DNA of 64,000 nt from Bifidobacterium simiarum (lineage in GTDB: Bacteria; Actinomycetota; Actinomycetes; Actinomycetales; Bifidobacteriaceae), in contig NZ_PEBK01000001.1 of the NCBI RefSeq assembly GCF_002802905.1, positions 310,001 through 374,000 on the forward strand. The letters are read 5' to 3'. Under the pieces are notes generated by a model. That model did no database searches. It had not been told where the DNA came from and saw only the letters and a program-made list of their open reading frames with translations. Positions 18,328 to 27,471 of the stretch are shown here, one piece after another (position 1 is the stretch's first letter; every line of letters starts with the position of its first letter). The translations under genes and the position numbers were made by a program.

Positions 18328-18822
18328 ATGGTCGATGGACAGGAATCGTCCGTTGCCGCAACCCCGGCCCCGGCGGATCTTCCGCCGCTGTTGCTGGGCA
18401 CCTATACCCCGAAGATCGACGCGAAGGGCCGCCTCGCCCTTCCGGCGAAACTGCGTGGCCAGCTCGGCGCGGGAGTGGTGATGGCCCGCGGTCAGGAACG
18501 CTGCATCTACCTCCTTCCCCACAGCGAATTCCGCCGCGTCGCCGCGCAGATCCAGCGCACATCGTTGGGAAACAAGGCCGCACGCGACTACCTGCGCGTG
18601 TTTTTGTCGGGAGCCGTCGACCAGGAGCCCGACAAGCAGGGGCGTGTGGTGATTCCCCCGATGCTTCGTGACTATGCGGGGCTGGGCAGCGACGTCGTGG
18701 TGATCGGCGTCGGTACCCGTGCCGAAATCTGGGACCGCGAATCCTGGGAGCGCTACCTTGCCGAGCAGGAGCAGGGCTACGCCGATATCGCGGACGACGT
18801 ACTGCCTGCATTGGAGTTCTGA
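18328..18822 (+). CDS. mraZ: Transcriptional regulator MraZ
   Basis: A DNA-binding regulator at the head of the division and cell wall cluster. Two SpoVT/AbrB half-domains are visible, each with the family signature (KIDAKGRLALPAKLR and DKQGRVVIPPMLR). The ATG at 18328 has GGAGGTGA 5 bases upstream; a longer frame starts inside that site. The protein has 164 residues, with about 20 extra N-terminal residues relative to most MraZ proteins. It ends one base before rsmH and is preceded by its own operator. Confidence 0.95.
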   Translation: MVDGQESSVAATPAPADLPPLLLGTYTPKIDAKGRLALPAKLRGQLGAGVVMARGQERCIYLLPHSEFRRVAAQIQRTSLGNKAARDYLRVFLSGAVDQEPDKQGRVVIPPMLRDYAGLGSDVVVIGVGTRAEIWDRESWERYLAEQEQGYADIADDVLPALEF

Positions 18823-18823
18823 C

Positions 18824-19918
18824 ATGGATATCACAGCGATACATCAGCCGGTGCTCCTCAACGATTGCGTGGAGCTGATCGCGCCCGCGGCCGCACGGCC
18901 GGGCGCGGTCATCGTCGATTGCACACTGGGGCTGGCCGGGCATTCCACCGCGTTCCTCAAGGCCGCACCCGACGCGCGGCTGATCGGCATCGATCGCGAC
19001 GAGGAGGCCCTGGCGCTGGCCACCGAACGCATGCGCAAGGAGGGGCTGGCCGACCGGTTCACGCCGGTCCACGCGCCCTTCGACCGGTTCTCCGACGTGC
19101 TCGCCGATCAGGGACTGACCCACGTGGACGCGGTGTTCATGGATCTGGGCCTGTCCAGTCTGCAGATCGACGAGACCGAACGGGGATTCTCCTATTCGCA
19201 CGACGCCCCGCTCGACATGCGCATGGACCCGACCCAGAGCCTGACCGCGCGGACGATCCTCGCCACCTATTCGCAGGACGAACTGCGCCGGATCTTCCGG
19301 GAATTCGGCGAGGAGCGGTTCGCCGGGCCGATCGCCCGGGCCATCGTGGCCGGACGGGACGAGGCGCCCCTGACCACGTCGCGTCAGCTGAACGATCTGG
19401 TCGATCGGGTGGTGCCCCGTGCCCACCGTCCGGCCGGCAACCCGGCCAAGCGGGTGTTCCAGGCGCTGCGCATCGAGGTCAACGGCGAGCTGGACAAACT
19501 CGCCGGCACCCTTCCCCAGGCGGTGCTGCATCTCAACGTCGGCGGCAGGCTGGTCGTGGAGTCCTACCATTCGCTGGAGGACAAAACCGTGAAGCGGTTC
19601 ATGGCCCATGGGCTGAACGTCGACGTGCCCGCCGGCATGCCGGTGATCCCCGACGACATGCAGCCGTTCCTTCGTGATCTGACCCACGGTGCGGTGAAGG
19701 CCGACGCCGACGAGATCGCCGCCAACCCGAGGTCGGCCTCGGTGCGGCTGCGGGCCGTGGAACTCACCCGTCCGCTGCCCGATCGATGGTCGTCGAGGTT
19801 CGAGCAGTGGGCGGCGGATCCGTCCGCCGTGACCGGCGGTCGGGCCGCGGGCGAATCGAAGGGCAGGAATACGAGAAGATCATCAAAGGCCGTCAGGGCA
19901 GGAAGGGGACGTCGATGA
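18824..19918 (+). CDS. rsmH: 16S rRNA (cytosine1402-N4)-methyltransferase RsmH
   Basis: Methylates N4 of C1402 in 16S rRNA. The 364-residue protein begins MDITAIHQPVLL, has a motif I variant (DCTLGLAGHS, where DxTxGxGGHS is usual), MDLGLSSLQID, the family-typical FRIFREFGEE-like segment (RRIFREFGEERFA) and SYHSLEDKTVK. It starts one base after the mraZ stop and overlaps the next gene by ATGA. The C-terminus has a basic Arg/Lys-rich tail. The Leu in place of the second Gly of motif I is a mild departure. Confidence 0.95.
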   Translation: MDITAIHQPVLLNDCVELIAPAAARPGAVIVDCTLGLAGHSTAFLKAAPDARLIGIDRDEEALALATERMRKEGLADRFTPVHAPFDRFSDVLADQGLTHVDAVFMDLGLSSLQIDETERGFSYSHDAPLDMRMDPTQSLTARTILATYSQDELRRIFREFGEERFAGPIARAIVAGRDEAPLTTSRQLNDLVDRVVPRAHRPAGNPAKRVFQALRIEVNGELDKLAGTLPQAVLHLNVGGRLVVESYHSLEDKTVKRFMAHGLNVDVPAGMPVIPDDMQPFLRDLTHGAVKADADEIAANPRSASVRLRAVELTRPLPDRWSSRFEQWAADPSAVTGGRAAGESKGRNTRRSSKAVRAGRGRR

Positions 19919-20493
19919 GCGGTGCGTCGCCAAGGATCGCGCGATCCCGTTCGACGTCTCCCGGCAGGGCTTCGGATTCACGAACGCAGTCGAGACCGCA
20001 GCTGAGCGTGAGCGTCAATGCGTCGCGCCGCACCGGCTCCTCGTCGGGAAGGATGCACGATATGTTCGCGGCGATTCGTCCAAGTCGCATGAGGATGGTG
20101 CATTTCGTGTGCGCTCTGGTGTTTTTGGGCGCCAGTCTGGTGGGATCGCTGCTGCTGCGCACCCAGATGGTGGAGGATTCCTTCGCCATCACCGACGTGC
20201 AGCAGTCCATCGGCCGCCTCACCCAGGACGTGCAGGAGGACCAGACCAAGCTCGACGCGCTGGAGGCGTCACTGCCGGAGAAGGCGCAGAAGCTGGGTAT
20301 GGTTCCCGGTTCGGACGCGCTGACCATCGACCTTCAGGGGTACAAGCCCTCCGAAGGAGCCTCCACCTCCAAGTCCGCCGCCAAGACCCAGGCCTCCCAG
20401 TCGGCCAAGTCCTCGGCCAAATCCACCGCCAAGGCCTCCGCCACCGCGAACGCGACGAAGAATACGACCCCGAACACGAAGGAGAACCAGTGA
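19915..20493 (+). CDS. ftsL: FtsL-like cell division protein
   Basis: A bitopic divisome protein expected to act with FtsB and FtsQ in activating FtsW-FtsI. The 192-residue protein has a basic Ser/Arg-rich cytoplasmic N-terminus (about 60 residues), one transmembrane segment (FVCALVFLGASLVGSLLL) and a short coiled coil (DVQQSIGRLTQDVQEDQTKLDALEASL). The tail after GYKPSEG is Ala/Ser/Lys/Thr-rich and low in complexity. Family sequences diverge strongly; the call rests on topology and its position between rsmH and ftsI. It overlaps both neighbours by four bases. Confidence 0.82.
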   Translation: MSGASPRIARSRSTSPGRASDSRTQSRPQLSVSVNASRRTGSSSGRMHDMFAAIRPSRMRMVHFVCALVFLGASLVGSLLLRTQMVEDSFAITDVQQSIGRLTQDVQEDQTKLDALEASLPEKAQKLGMVPGSDALTIDLQGYKPSEGASTSKSAAKTQASQSAKSSAKSTAKASATANATKNTTPNTKENQ

Positions 20494-22286
20494 AACGAAC
20501 GATGCGCCGCACCCGGGGCGACATCTTCAGGCGCCGGGCGCTCGTCGTGGGGGTCATCCTCGCGCTGATCGCCAGCGCCTGCGTCGTCAAGCTCTCCTAC
20601 ATCCAGCTGTTCTCGGCGAGCTCGACCGCACAGGCGGCCACGGCGAGCCGCATGGCCACCCGCGTGCTGCAGGCCCAGCGGGGCACGATCGTCGACACCA
20701 ACGGCGTGGTGCTCGCGCAGAGCGTGGAAAGCTACACGGTCTATGCCGATCAGGTCGCCGTCGAAGGCTTCAAGCCGGTCAAGTGCACCGGGAAGAACGC
20801 CAGCACATGCCATCAGATCGACGGCAAGCCGGTCGGTGCCACCGGTGCGGCGGCCGTCGCCAAGCTGCTCGCCCCCGTGCTGGGCATGAACACGATGGAG
20901 CTCGGCGGCAAGCTCGTGGGCACCAGCCGGTACGTGGTGCTCAAGAAGAACGTGGTGCCGGCGGTCAAGCGGCAGATCGACAACCTGCATCTTTCCGGCG
21001 TGATCAACTACGAGCTCACCTCGAACCGCGAATACTCCGACAACGGCCTGCTGGGCACGGTGCTCGGCGGCGTGGACGCCGAGGGCACCGGCGTGGCCGG
21101 CATCGAGAAGATGACGAACGCCTCCCTCGTCGGCAAGGACGGCTCGGTCAGCTACCAGCGGGGCGCCAACGGTCAGGAGATCCCCGGCACGCGAGTCGCC
21201 GCGAAGGATCCGGTCAACGGCGGCACCGTGAAGCTCACGATCGACTGGGACGTCCAGTGGTACGTGAAGAAGGCCCTCAAGGACGCGCAGGCGAAGACCG
21301 GCTCCGCATGGGGCATCGCCGTGGTGCAGCGGGTCAAGGACGGCCGCATCGTGGCCATCGCCGATACCGACGACTATGCGGCGGGCAGCGACGAGGCGAA
21401 GATGAACGCCTCCAAGGCCATCACCTCGGTGTTCGAGCCCGGCTCCACCGGCAAGCTCATCACCGCGGCCGGACTGCTGCAGGAGGGCATCCACAAGCCC
21501 ACCGACCGCTTCCAGGTGCCCTACCAGATCGAAGTGAACAACCAGACCTACCACGATTCGCACGAACACGGCCTTGAGAACCTCACGCTGGCCGGCATCC
21601 TCAAGGAGTCGTCGAACGTGGGCACGGTGATGGCCTCCTCGAACTATTCGGTCAAGAAGCGCTACGAGTACATCTCGAAGTTCGGCATCGGCCAGAGCAC
21701 CGGTCTGAACTTCCCCGGCGAATCCTCCGGCACGCTCACGCCCTACCAGTCCTGGGACCTGAGGACCCGCAACACCGTGCTGTTCGGTCAGGGCGGCTAC
21801 TCGGCCTCGGCCCTGCAGATGACCAACGTCGTGGCCACGATCGCCAACAAGGGCGTGCGCTGCGGCCAGTCGATCATCGAGTCGTCCACCGACGCCGAGG
21901 GCAACGATACCACCCCGAAGACGAACGAGCCGGTGCGCGTGATCGACGAGGGCGTGGCCAGCGAGCTGATGGACATGATGGAGTCCATGGCCTCCCAGTA
22001 TTCGGGGCTCATCAAGGTCAAGGGCTACCGCATCGCCGGCAAGTCCGGTACCGCCCAGGTCGCCGGAGCCACCGGCGCCCTGACCAGTCACATCGGTGAT
22101 TTCATCGCGGCCATTCCGGCCGACGATCCCCAGTTCGTGATCACCGTGGTGCTCAAGGATCCGGCCGGCGTCTACGGCGGTGTGACGGCCGGTCCGGTGG
22201 TCGGCACCATTGGTGAATTCCTTATGCAGAAGTATGAGGTCCCCGCCTCGTCCCAGCGTAAGAATGCTATCCCTACAGAGTGGTGA
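20490..22286 (+). CDS. ftsI: Peptidoglycan D,D-transpeptidase FtsI (class B PBP)
   Basis: Crosslinks septal peptidoglycan outside the membrane together with FtsW. The GTG at 20490 overlaps the ftsL stop and follows GGAG. The protein has 598 residues: a transmembrane anchor near residues 17-37, a dimerisation domain, then the transpeptidase domain with STGK (active Ser319), SSN (374-376) and KSGT (518-521). RGTIVDTNGVVLA is the usual class B N-terminal motif. A PASTA domain is not seen. All catalytic motifs are intact. Confidence 0.95.
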   Translation: MKRTMRRTRGDIFRRRALVVGVILALIASACVVKLSYIQLFSASSTAQAATASRMATRVLQAQRGTIVDTNGVVLAQSVESYTVYADQVAVEGFKPVKCTGKNASTCHQIDGKPVGATGAAAVAKLLAPVLGMNTMELGGKLVGTSRYVVLKKNVVPAVKRQIDNLHLSGVINYELTSNREYSDNGLLGTVLGGVDAEGTGVAGIEKMTNASLVGKDGSVSYQRGANGQEIPGTRVAAKDPVNGGTVKLTIDWDVQWYVKKALKDAQAKTGSAWGIAVVQRVKDGRIVAIADTDDYAAGSDEAKMNASKAITSVFEPGSTGKLITAAGLLQEGIHKPTDRFQVPYQIEVNNQTYHDSHEHGLENLTLAGILKESSNVGTVMASSNYSVKKRYEYISKFGIGQSTGLNFPGESSGTLTPYQSWDLRTRNTVLFGQGGYSASALQMTNVVATIANKGVRCGQSIIESSTDAEGNDTTPKTNEPVRVIDEGVASELMDMMESMASQYSGLIKVKGYRIAGKSGTAQVAGATGALTSHIGDFIAAIPADDPQFVITVVLKDPAGVYGGVTAGPVVGTIGEFLMQKYEVPASSQRKNAIPTEW

Positions 22287-22338
22287 TCCGACCGTGGACC
22301 ATCGATTCTCGACGACAGTCGATCTAGCGAGGTAAGAG

Positions 22339-23220
22339 ATGAGTGCATTAAGCGAAGCCAGTACGGAGCACCTCACCGTATCGGACCTGAGGGAACGGTA
22401 CGGACTGCTGACGGATGCGAAGTACGCGGGCAGGGTCACGGTCACGTCGATCGCCAACGATCTCAAATCCGTGACGCCGGGTGCGCTGTACATGCCGTCG
22501 GCCGGCGACGTGGACGAGCACTCGGTCGAACAGGCCCAGCTGAAGGGCGCCTACGCCGTCCTGCTGCCGACGAGCGCCCGGGCCATGGGGCTCGGCGGAG
22601 ACATTCCCGTGCTGTATGGCGACCTGACCGCGGAGGAGCGCGGCCGCATCGCCGCCGACATCGCCGGACACCCCTCCAATTCGATCGCCGTGTTCCTGAT
22701 CATCGGCGAACAGGCGGCGCAGCAGGCCGCCGCGCTGGCCGGGCTGCTGCATGTGCTGGGCAATCCGGTCGGACAGATCAGCTACCAGCACTCCAAGTCG
22801 CTGGAACGGCATCTGATCGAGGAATACCCGCTCAACGAACTCGACGTGCAGCGCATGCTGTCCGTGTTCGTGGAGGACGGCGCCTCGGCGGTGATCATCG
22901 GGGCGGACGACAGGGCGCTGATGCCCGGTGCGCTCCAGTCCGTGGTCACCGACGTCTGCGCGGTGAGCGAGGGCGACGATCCGGCCGCCGGGACGCCTGC
23001 GCTCAAGGAGGCGATGGAGCATTTCGGCGTCGCGTTGCGCGAACGCACGCATCTGGCCCATCGCTCGTCCGAGACCGACGAGATGGCCGCCCACCGGGAT
23101 GCCGACGCGTCCGACGCCGACCGACGCCGGCTGTCGCTGGCCATCGCCATGGTGATGAAGGCCGGCGTGCGCAAGGGCAACATCCGAAGCGCCCTGCGCG
23201 TGTCCAAGGAATTCGACTGA
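22339..23220 (+). CDS. MurE-like protein lacking catalytic motifs
   Basis: It occupies the murE position and aligns with the first two thirds of MurE. Residues 40-76 resemble the Mur N-terminal domain (DLKSVTPGALYMP, GAYAVLLP). Residues 110-146 fit the HPS...GTNGKTTT...GLL...VG region, but the ATP-binding loop reads IIGEQAAQQAA. Residues 163-200 fit the segment before the family's EVSSHAL motif, here IIGADDRAL. The C-terminal ligase domain is missing: 293 residues against about 500. The frame is intact and AGGTAAGAG precedes the ATG, so it is probably expressed. It cannot be a working ligase as far as these motifs show; a structural or regulatory role is a guess. A real MurE must be encoded elsewhere. 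Confidence 0.7.
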   Translation: MSALSEASTEHLTVSDLRERYGLLTDAKYAGRVTVTSIANDLKSVTPGALYMPSAGDVDEHSVEQAQLKGAYAVLLPTSARAMGLGGDIPVLYGDLTAEERGRIAADIAGHPSNSIAVFLIIGEQAAQQAAALAGLLHVLGNPVGQISYQHSKSLERHLIEEYPLNELDVQRMLSVFVEDGASAVIIGADDRALMPGALQSVVTDVCAVSEGDDPAAGTPALKEAMEHFGVALRERTHLAHRSSETDEMAAHRDADASDADRRRLSLAIAMVMKAGVRKGNIRSALRVSKEFD

Positions 23221-23303
23221 CCGGCGCGTCCCCGGCGGGGACGGCTGGTCGGTGCAGACGAAATCGTCGAGAGAACGAGATACGGAAGAGGTTGAACGCA
23301 CAA

Positions 23304-24839
23304 ATGATGACCATGACGGTTGAGCAGGCGGCCGAGGCAGTCGGCGGAAAGCTGCGCAGGGGTGAGACGTCGCCCGATTCCCCGATCGGGACGGTGGTCA
23401 CGGATTCACGTCAGGCCGGAGCCGGTTCGCTGTTCGTCGCCATTGCCGGCGAGCATGTTGACGGCCACCGGTTCGTCGGTCAGGTCTATCACGCCGGTGC
23501 CGTCGCGGCGCTGGTCGACCACGAGGTCGAGGGCGCCGAGATCACGCAGATCGTGGTTCCGGACACCGTCCGTGCGCTGGGTCTGCTCGCCAAGGCCAAC
23601 ATCGAATTGCGTCGCCGGTCCGGTACGCCCTTCACCGTGGTTGGGGTGACCGGTTCGGTGGGCAAGACCACCACCAAGGATCTGCTCCGGGCGGTGCTGT
23701 CCACGCAGGGCGAGACCGTGGCCCCGGTCGGATCGTTCAACAACGACATCGGCATGCCGATCACCGCGCTCGAAGTCAACGAGCATACGCGGTTCCTGAT
23801 CGCGGAGATGGGCGCGAACCATCTGGGCGAGATCGCCAATCTCGGTGCCCTGGTGCCGCCGGACATCGCCGTCGTGCTCAAGGTGGGCGTGGCCCACCTC
23901 GGCGAGTTCGGCTCCGTGGAGAACATCCAGCGGGCCAAGAGTGAGATCGTCAGGGCATTGGTGCCCCATGGCGTGGCCGTGCTCAACGCCGACGACGAGC
24001 ATGTGGTGCCGATGGCCGACATCGCCCCCGGCGAGGTGATCTGGTTCGGTCTGGGGGAGCGGGCGGGCTTCCGCGCCTCGGACATCACCGCGGACGGCCG
24101 TGACCGTGCCGGCTTCACGCTGACCGCGCCCGGCCATGACCCGGTGAAGGTCAGGCTGGCCATCCCCGGCCGGCACAACGTAATGAACGCGCTGGCCGTC
24201 ATCGCCGTGGCCGTACGCATCGGCGTGCCTGTCGACGACATCGTGAACGTGCTGGCGGAGCAGTCCTCCATCAGCCCGCACCGCATGGCGGTCTTCGGGC
24301 TCGAACGCGGCGGATCGCGGTTCACCGTGATCGACGACTCGTTCAACGCGAACCCCGATTCCATGAAGGCCGGTCTGGACGGACTCGCCGGATGGGCCGT
24401 CGACCGTGACGGCGAGCAGCCGTACCGCATCGCCGTGCTCGGCTCGATGCTGGAGCTCGGCGCGAACGAAACCGAACTGCACCGTGGGATCGGCGCCTAC
24501 GCCGTCGGTCTGGGTCTCGACGCGGTGATCGGCGTGGGCAGCCGCGGCGACGGCAAGCTCGACGAGCTGGCCGGCGATCTCGTGGCCGGCGCACGCGACG
24601 CCTGCACGGCCGACCATGCCTCGACGCTGACCGAGCTCGTCCATGACGTGGACGAGGCGGACCGTCTGGTAATCGACCTCGCCGCGGGACACGCCAACGC
24701 CGTGGTCCTGCTCAAGGGATCCCACGCCTCGGGACTGAGCGCCCTTGCCGGTCGATGGGACCGCAATGATGACCTTCCGGAGCCGTCCGCGCCGGTCGCG
24801 GCGGCCGATGCCGAGAGAAGAAATGGAGAGGCACAGTGA
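23304..24839 (+). CDS. murF: UDP-MurNAc-tripeptide-D-Ala-D-Ala ligase MurF
   Basis: Adds D-Ala-D-Ala to the UDP-MurNAc tripeptide using ATP in the cytoplasm. VVTDSRQAGAGSLFVAI marks the Mur N-terminal domain, GVTGSVGKTTTKDLL is the ATP loop, EMGANHLGEIANL is typical of MurF, and DDSFNANPDSMKAGL marks the C-terminal domain. The ATG at 23304 follows GGAAGAGG at 12 bases; an in-frame TTG at 23292 abuts that site and is less likely. The protein has 511 residues and overlaps mraY by four bases. Confidence 0.95.
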   Translation: MMTMTVEQAAEAVGGKLRRGETSPDSPIGTVVTDSRQAGAGSLFVAIAGEHVDGHRFVGQVYHAGAVAALVDHEVEGAEITQIVVPDTVRALGLLAKANIELRRRSGTPFTVVGVTGSVGKTTTKDLLRAVLSTQGETVAPVGSFNNDIGMPITALEVNEHTRFLIAEMGANHLGEIANLGALVPPDIAVVLKVGVAHLGEFGSVENIQRAKSEIVRALVPHGVAVLNADDEHVVPMADIAPGEVIWFGLGERAGFRASDITADGRDRAGFTLTAPGHDPVKVRLAIPGRHNVMNALAVIAVAVRIGVPVDDIVNVLAEQSSISPHRMAVFGLERGGSRFTVIDDSFNANPDSMKAGLDGLAGWAVDRDGEQPYRIAVLGSMLELGANETELHRGIGAYAVGLGLDAVIGVGSRGDGKLDELAGDLVAGARDACTADHASTLTELVHDVDEADRLVIDLAAGHANAVVLLKGSHASGLSALAGRWDRNDDLPEPSAPVAAADAERRNGEAQ

Positions 24840-25936
24840 TCTCACTGCTCATCGGTCTGGGAACCTCCCTGATCGTCACCCTGATTGGCACGCCCCTGCT
24901 GATTCGTCTGGTGCACAAGCTGCACTACGGCCAGTACATCCGCCAGGACGGCCCGCAGTCCCACCAGATCAAGCGTGGCACCCCGACGCTCGGCGGCGTG
25001 GTCATCAATCTCGCCATCGTGCTCGGCTGGGGCGCGTCGGCCCTCTACCGCCACATCGCCTACCACGACAAGCCGTCGTGGACCGCGGTGCTGGTGCTGT
25101 TCGCCATGCTGTCGATGGGTCTGCTGGGATTCATCGACGATTTCGCCAAGGTGCGCAAGAAGCAGAACGAGGGCCTGACCGTGCGCGGCAAGTTCTTCGG
25201 CCAGTTCGTCTTCGCCACGCTGTTCGCCGTGCTGTGCCTGATGCTGCCCACCAAGAGCGGCTTCCCCAGCGCGCAGGCGGGCATCGCCTACATCGAGAAG
25301 CCGGTGATCACGTTCACCTTCGCCGGCACGGCGGTGGCCCTGATCCTGTTCGTGATCTGGGTGAACCTGCTGATGACCGCATGGTCGAACGCCCTCAACC
25401 TCACCGACGGCCTCGACGGCCTCGCCTCGGGAACCTCGATGGTGGCGTTCATGGGCTATTCGATGATCGCCTACTGGGAGAGCGCCCATCTGGCCGGCTC
25501 CGGCGCCGAAGGCTACAGCTACGCGGTCTCCGACCCGCAGGATCTGGCCATCATCGCGGCCTGCGCGGTGGCGGCCTGCTTCGGCTTCCTGTGGTACAAC
25601 ACCAACCCGGCCCAGATCTTCATGGGCGACACCGGTTCCCTGGCGCTCGGCGGCCTGTACGCGGCGCTGTCCATCGCCACGCACACCGAGCTGCTGGCCG
25701 TGATCCTGGGCGGCCTGTTCGTCATGGAGACCTGCTCCGACGTGATTCAGGTCGGCTACTTCAAGATGACCCACAAGCGCGTGTTCAAGATGGCGCCGAT
25801 CCACCATCACTTCGAGCTGTGCGGATGGCGCGAGAACACCGTGGTCGTGCGGTTCTGGATGATCGAAATGGTCTTCGTGCTCGTCGGGCTGGTACTGTTC
25901 TATACCGATTGGCTGGTCCGTTCGGGACTGCTGTGA
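24836..25936 (+). CDS. mraY: Phospho-MurNAc-pentapeptide transferase MraY
   Basis: Makes lipid I on undecaprenyl phosphate at the inner membrane face. The 366-residue, ten-helix protein has KRGTPTLGG, FIDDFAKV (first Asp pair), NLTDGLDGLASG and the HHHFELCGW segment (APIHHHFELCGW), all diagnostic. It starts with a GTG that overlaps the murF stop, and GGAGAGG lies just upstream. It is complete. Confidence 0.97.
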   Translation: MISLLIGLGTSLIVTLIGTPLLIRLVHKLHYGQYIRQDGPQSHQIKRGTPTLGGVVINLAIVLGWGASALYRHIAYHDKPSWTAVLVLFAMLSMGLLGFIDDFAKVRKKQNEGLTVRGKFFGQFVFATLFAVLCLMLPTKSGFPSAQAGIAYIEKPVITFTFAGTAVALILFVIWVNLLMTAWSNALNLTDGLDGLASGTSMVAFMGYSMIAYWESAHLAGSGAEGYSYAVSDPQDLAIIAACAVAACFGFLWYNTNPAQIFMGDTGSLALGGLYAALSIATHTELLAVILGGLFVMETCSDVIQVGYFKMTHKRVFKMAPIHHHFELCGWRENTVVVRFWMIEMVFVLVGLVLFYTDWLVRSGLL

Positions 25937-26037
25937 CGCTGTGACGCCCACGACGTCGACGCCCGGTCCCGAAGGCCGGGGCGGCGGTGGCCGGAGGGCC
26001 ATGGCCGGCGATACTCGTTCCCAATAAGGAGGAACCG

Positions 26038-27471
26038 ATGAACAAGGTGGAGGATTTTTCGGGCAAGACGGTGATGGTGGCCGGACTGGGGGTGTCCGGA
26101 GTCAGCGCCGCGAACGTGCTGCGCGACCACGGCGCCAACGTACTCACCTTCGATGAGCGCAAGGCCGACGCCGATCTGCACTCGTATGACGAGATCGACT
26201 TCGACGCCCTCGACGCGATCATGACCTCGCCGGTCTTCGCGCCGTCGACCCCGTTCCTGCGCGAGGCGGCCCGCCGCGGCATGGACGTGATGAGCGAGGT
26301 CGAACTGGCATGGCGTCTGCGCGTGCCGAGCCGGGCCACCGGCAGGCCCGCCGCATGGGTGGGCATCACCGGTACGAACGGCAAGACCTCCACCACCGAG
26401 ATGACGTCCGAGATGCTGCGCGCCGCCGGCTTCACGGCCCCGGCCGTGGGCAACATCGGCACCCCGGTCTCCGCCGCGGCCGTCGACCCCGCCAACACAG
26501 CACTGGCCGTCGAGCTCAGCTCGTTCCAGATGCACTACACCGATTCGCTGGAACTGGATTGCGCGGCCATCACCAATCTGGCCGACGATCATCTCGACTG
26601 GCACGGCGGATTCGAGAACTACGCCGCCGACAAGGCGAAGGTGTACCACGGCGTCAGGCGCGCTCTGGTGTTCAACGCCGACGACAAGCGGGTCTCGGCC
26701 CTCGCCGCCGCGGCGAAGCCCGCCGAGGGATGCCGCCGCGTGGGCTTCACGCTCGGCGTTCCCGCGGAAGGCCAGATCGGCGTGGAGGACGGCTGGATCG
26801 TGGATCGTTCCGGTCTGCGGGACTCCGCCGAGGATCCGAAGCTGGCCCGCGTGCTCGACTTCGCCCATCTGAGCGAGCCCGACGGCACGGTGTATCCGCA
26901 TCTGCTCGCCGACGCCCTGTGCGCGCTCGCCCTCGTGTTCGGTCTCGGCGTCGACGCCGAAACCGCCGTCCGCGCGCTGAAGGGGTTCGCCCCCGGCGGC
27001 CACCGCATCGCCACCGTCGCCGAGGCCAGGGTGCCCGGCGGCACCGTGCGGTTCGTCGACGATTCCAAGGCCACCAACGCCCACGCCGCCCACGCGTCGC
27101 TGTCCAGCTTCGCGCACGGCCATGTGGTGTGGATCGCCGGAGGACTGGCCAAGGGATCCCGGTTCGAGGATCTGGTGGCCGACCAGTGCGAGACGATCAA
27201 GGCCGCCGTGATCATCGGCAAGGACACCGCGCCCATGCGCGAGGCCTTCGCCGCCAGCGCGCCGGATACGCCGATCACCGTGATCGATCCGGAACCGAAC
27301 GATACGGTGATGGACCGGGCGGTCGAGGCCGCGGGCGGATTCGCCGAGGCCGGCGACGTGGTGCTCATGGCCCCCGCCTGCGCGTCCATGGACCAGTTCC
27401 GCTCGTACGCCGATCGAGGCGACCGGTTCGCCAAGGCCGCCGAGAGCTGGGTAGCCGCCCATGGCGAATAG
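26038..27471 (+). CDS. murD: UDP-MurNAc-L-alanine:D-glutamate ligase MurD
   Basis: Adds D-Glu to UDP-MurNAc-L-Ala. The Rossmann-like N-terminus has [15 protein letters not shown], the ATP loop is [23 protein letters not shown] is the family motif, and [11 protein letters not shown] and [11 protein letters not shown] mark the central and C-terminal domains. AAGGAGGAA sits 3 bases before the ATG. The protein has 477 residues. A 101-bp gap separates it from mraY, and it overlaps ftsW by 11 bases. Confidence 0.96.
   Translation: MNKVEDFSGKTVMVAGLGVSGVSAANVLRDHGANVLTFDERKADADLHSYDEIDFDALDAIMTSPVFAPSTPFLREAARRGMDVMSEVELAWRLRVPSRATGRPAAWVGITGTNGKTSTTEMTSEMLRAAGFTAPAVGNIGTPVSAAAVDPANTALAVELSSFQMHYTDSLELDCAAITNLADDHLDWHGGFENYAADKAKVYHGVRRALVFNADDKRVSALAAAAKPAEGCRRVGFTLGVPAEGQIGVEDGWIVDRSGLRDSAEDPKLARVLDFAHLSEPDGTVYPHLLADALCALALVFGLGVDAETAVRALKGFAPGGHRIATVAEARVPGGTVRFVDDSKATNAHAAHASLSSFAHGHVVWIAGGLAKGSRFEDLVADQCETIKAAVIIGKDTAPMREAFAASAPDTPITVIDPEPNDTVMDRAVEAAGGFAEAGDVVLMAPACASMDQFRSYADRGDRFAKAAESWVAAHGE

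Noticed and set aside
20334-22493. Long minus-strand open frame opposite ftsI
   Set aside because: It mirrors a gene with intact transpeptidase motifs; its own translation has no family features.
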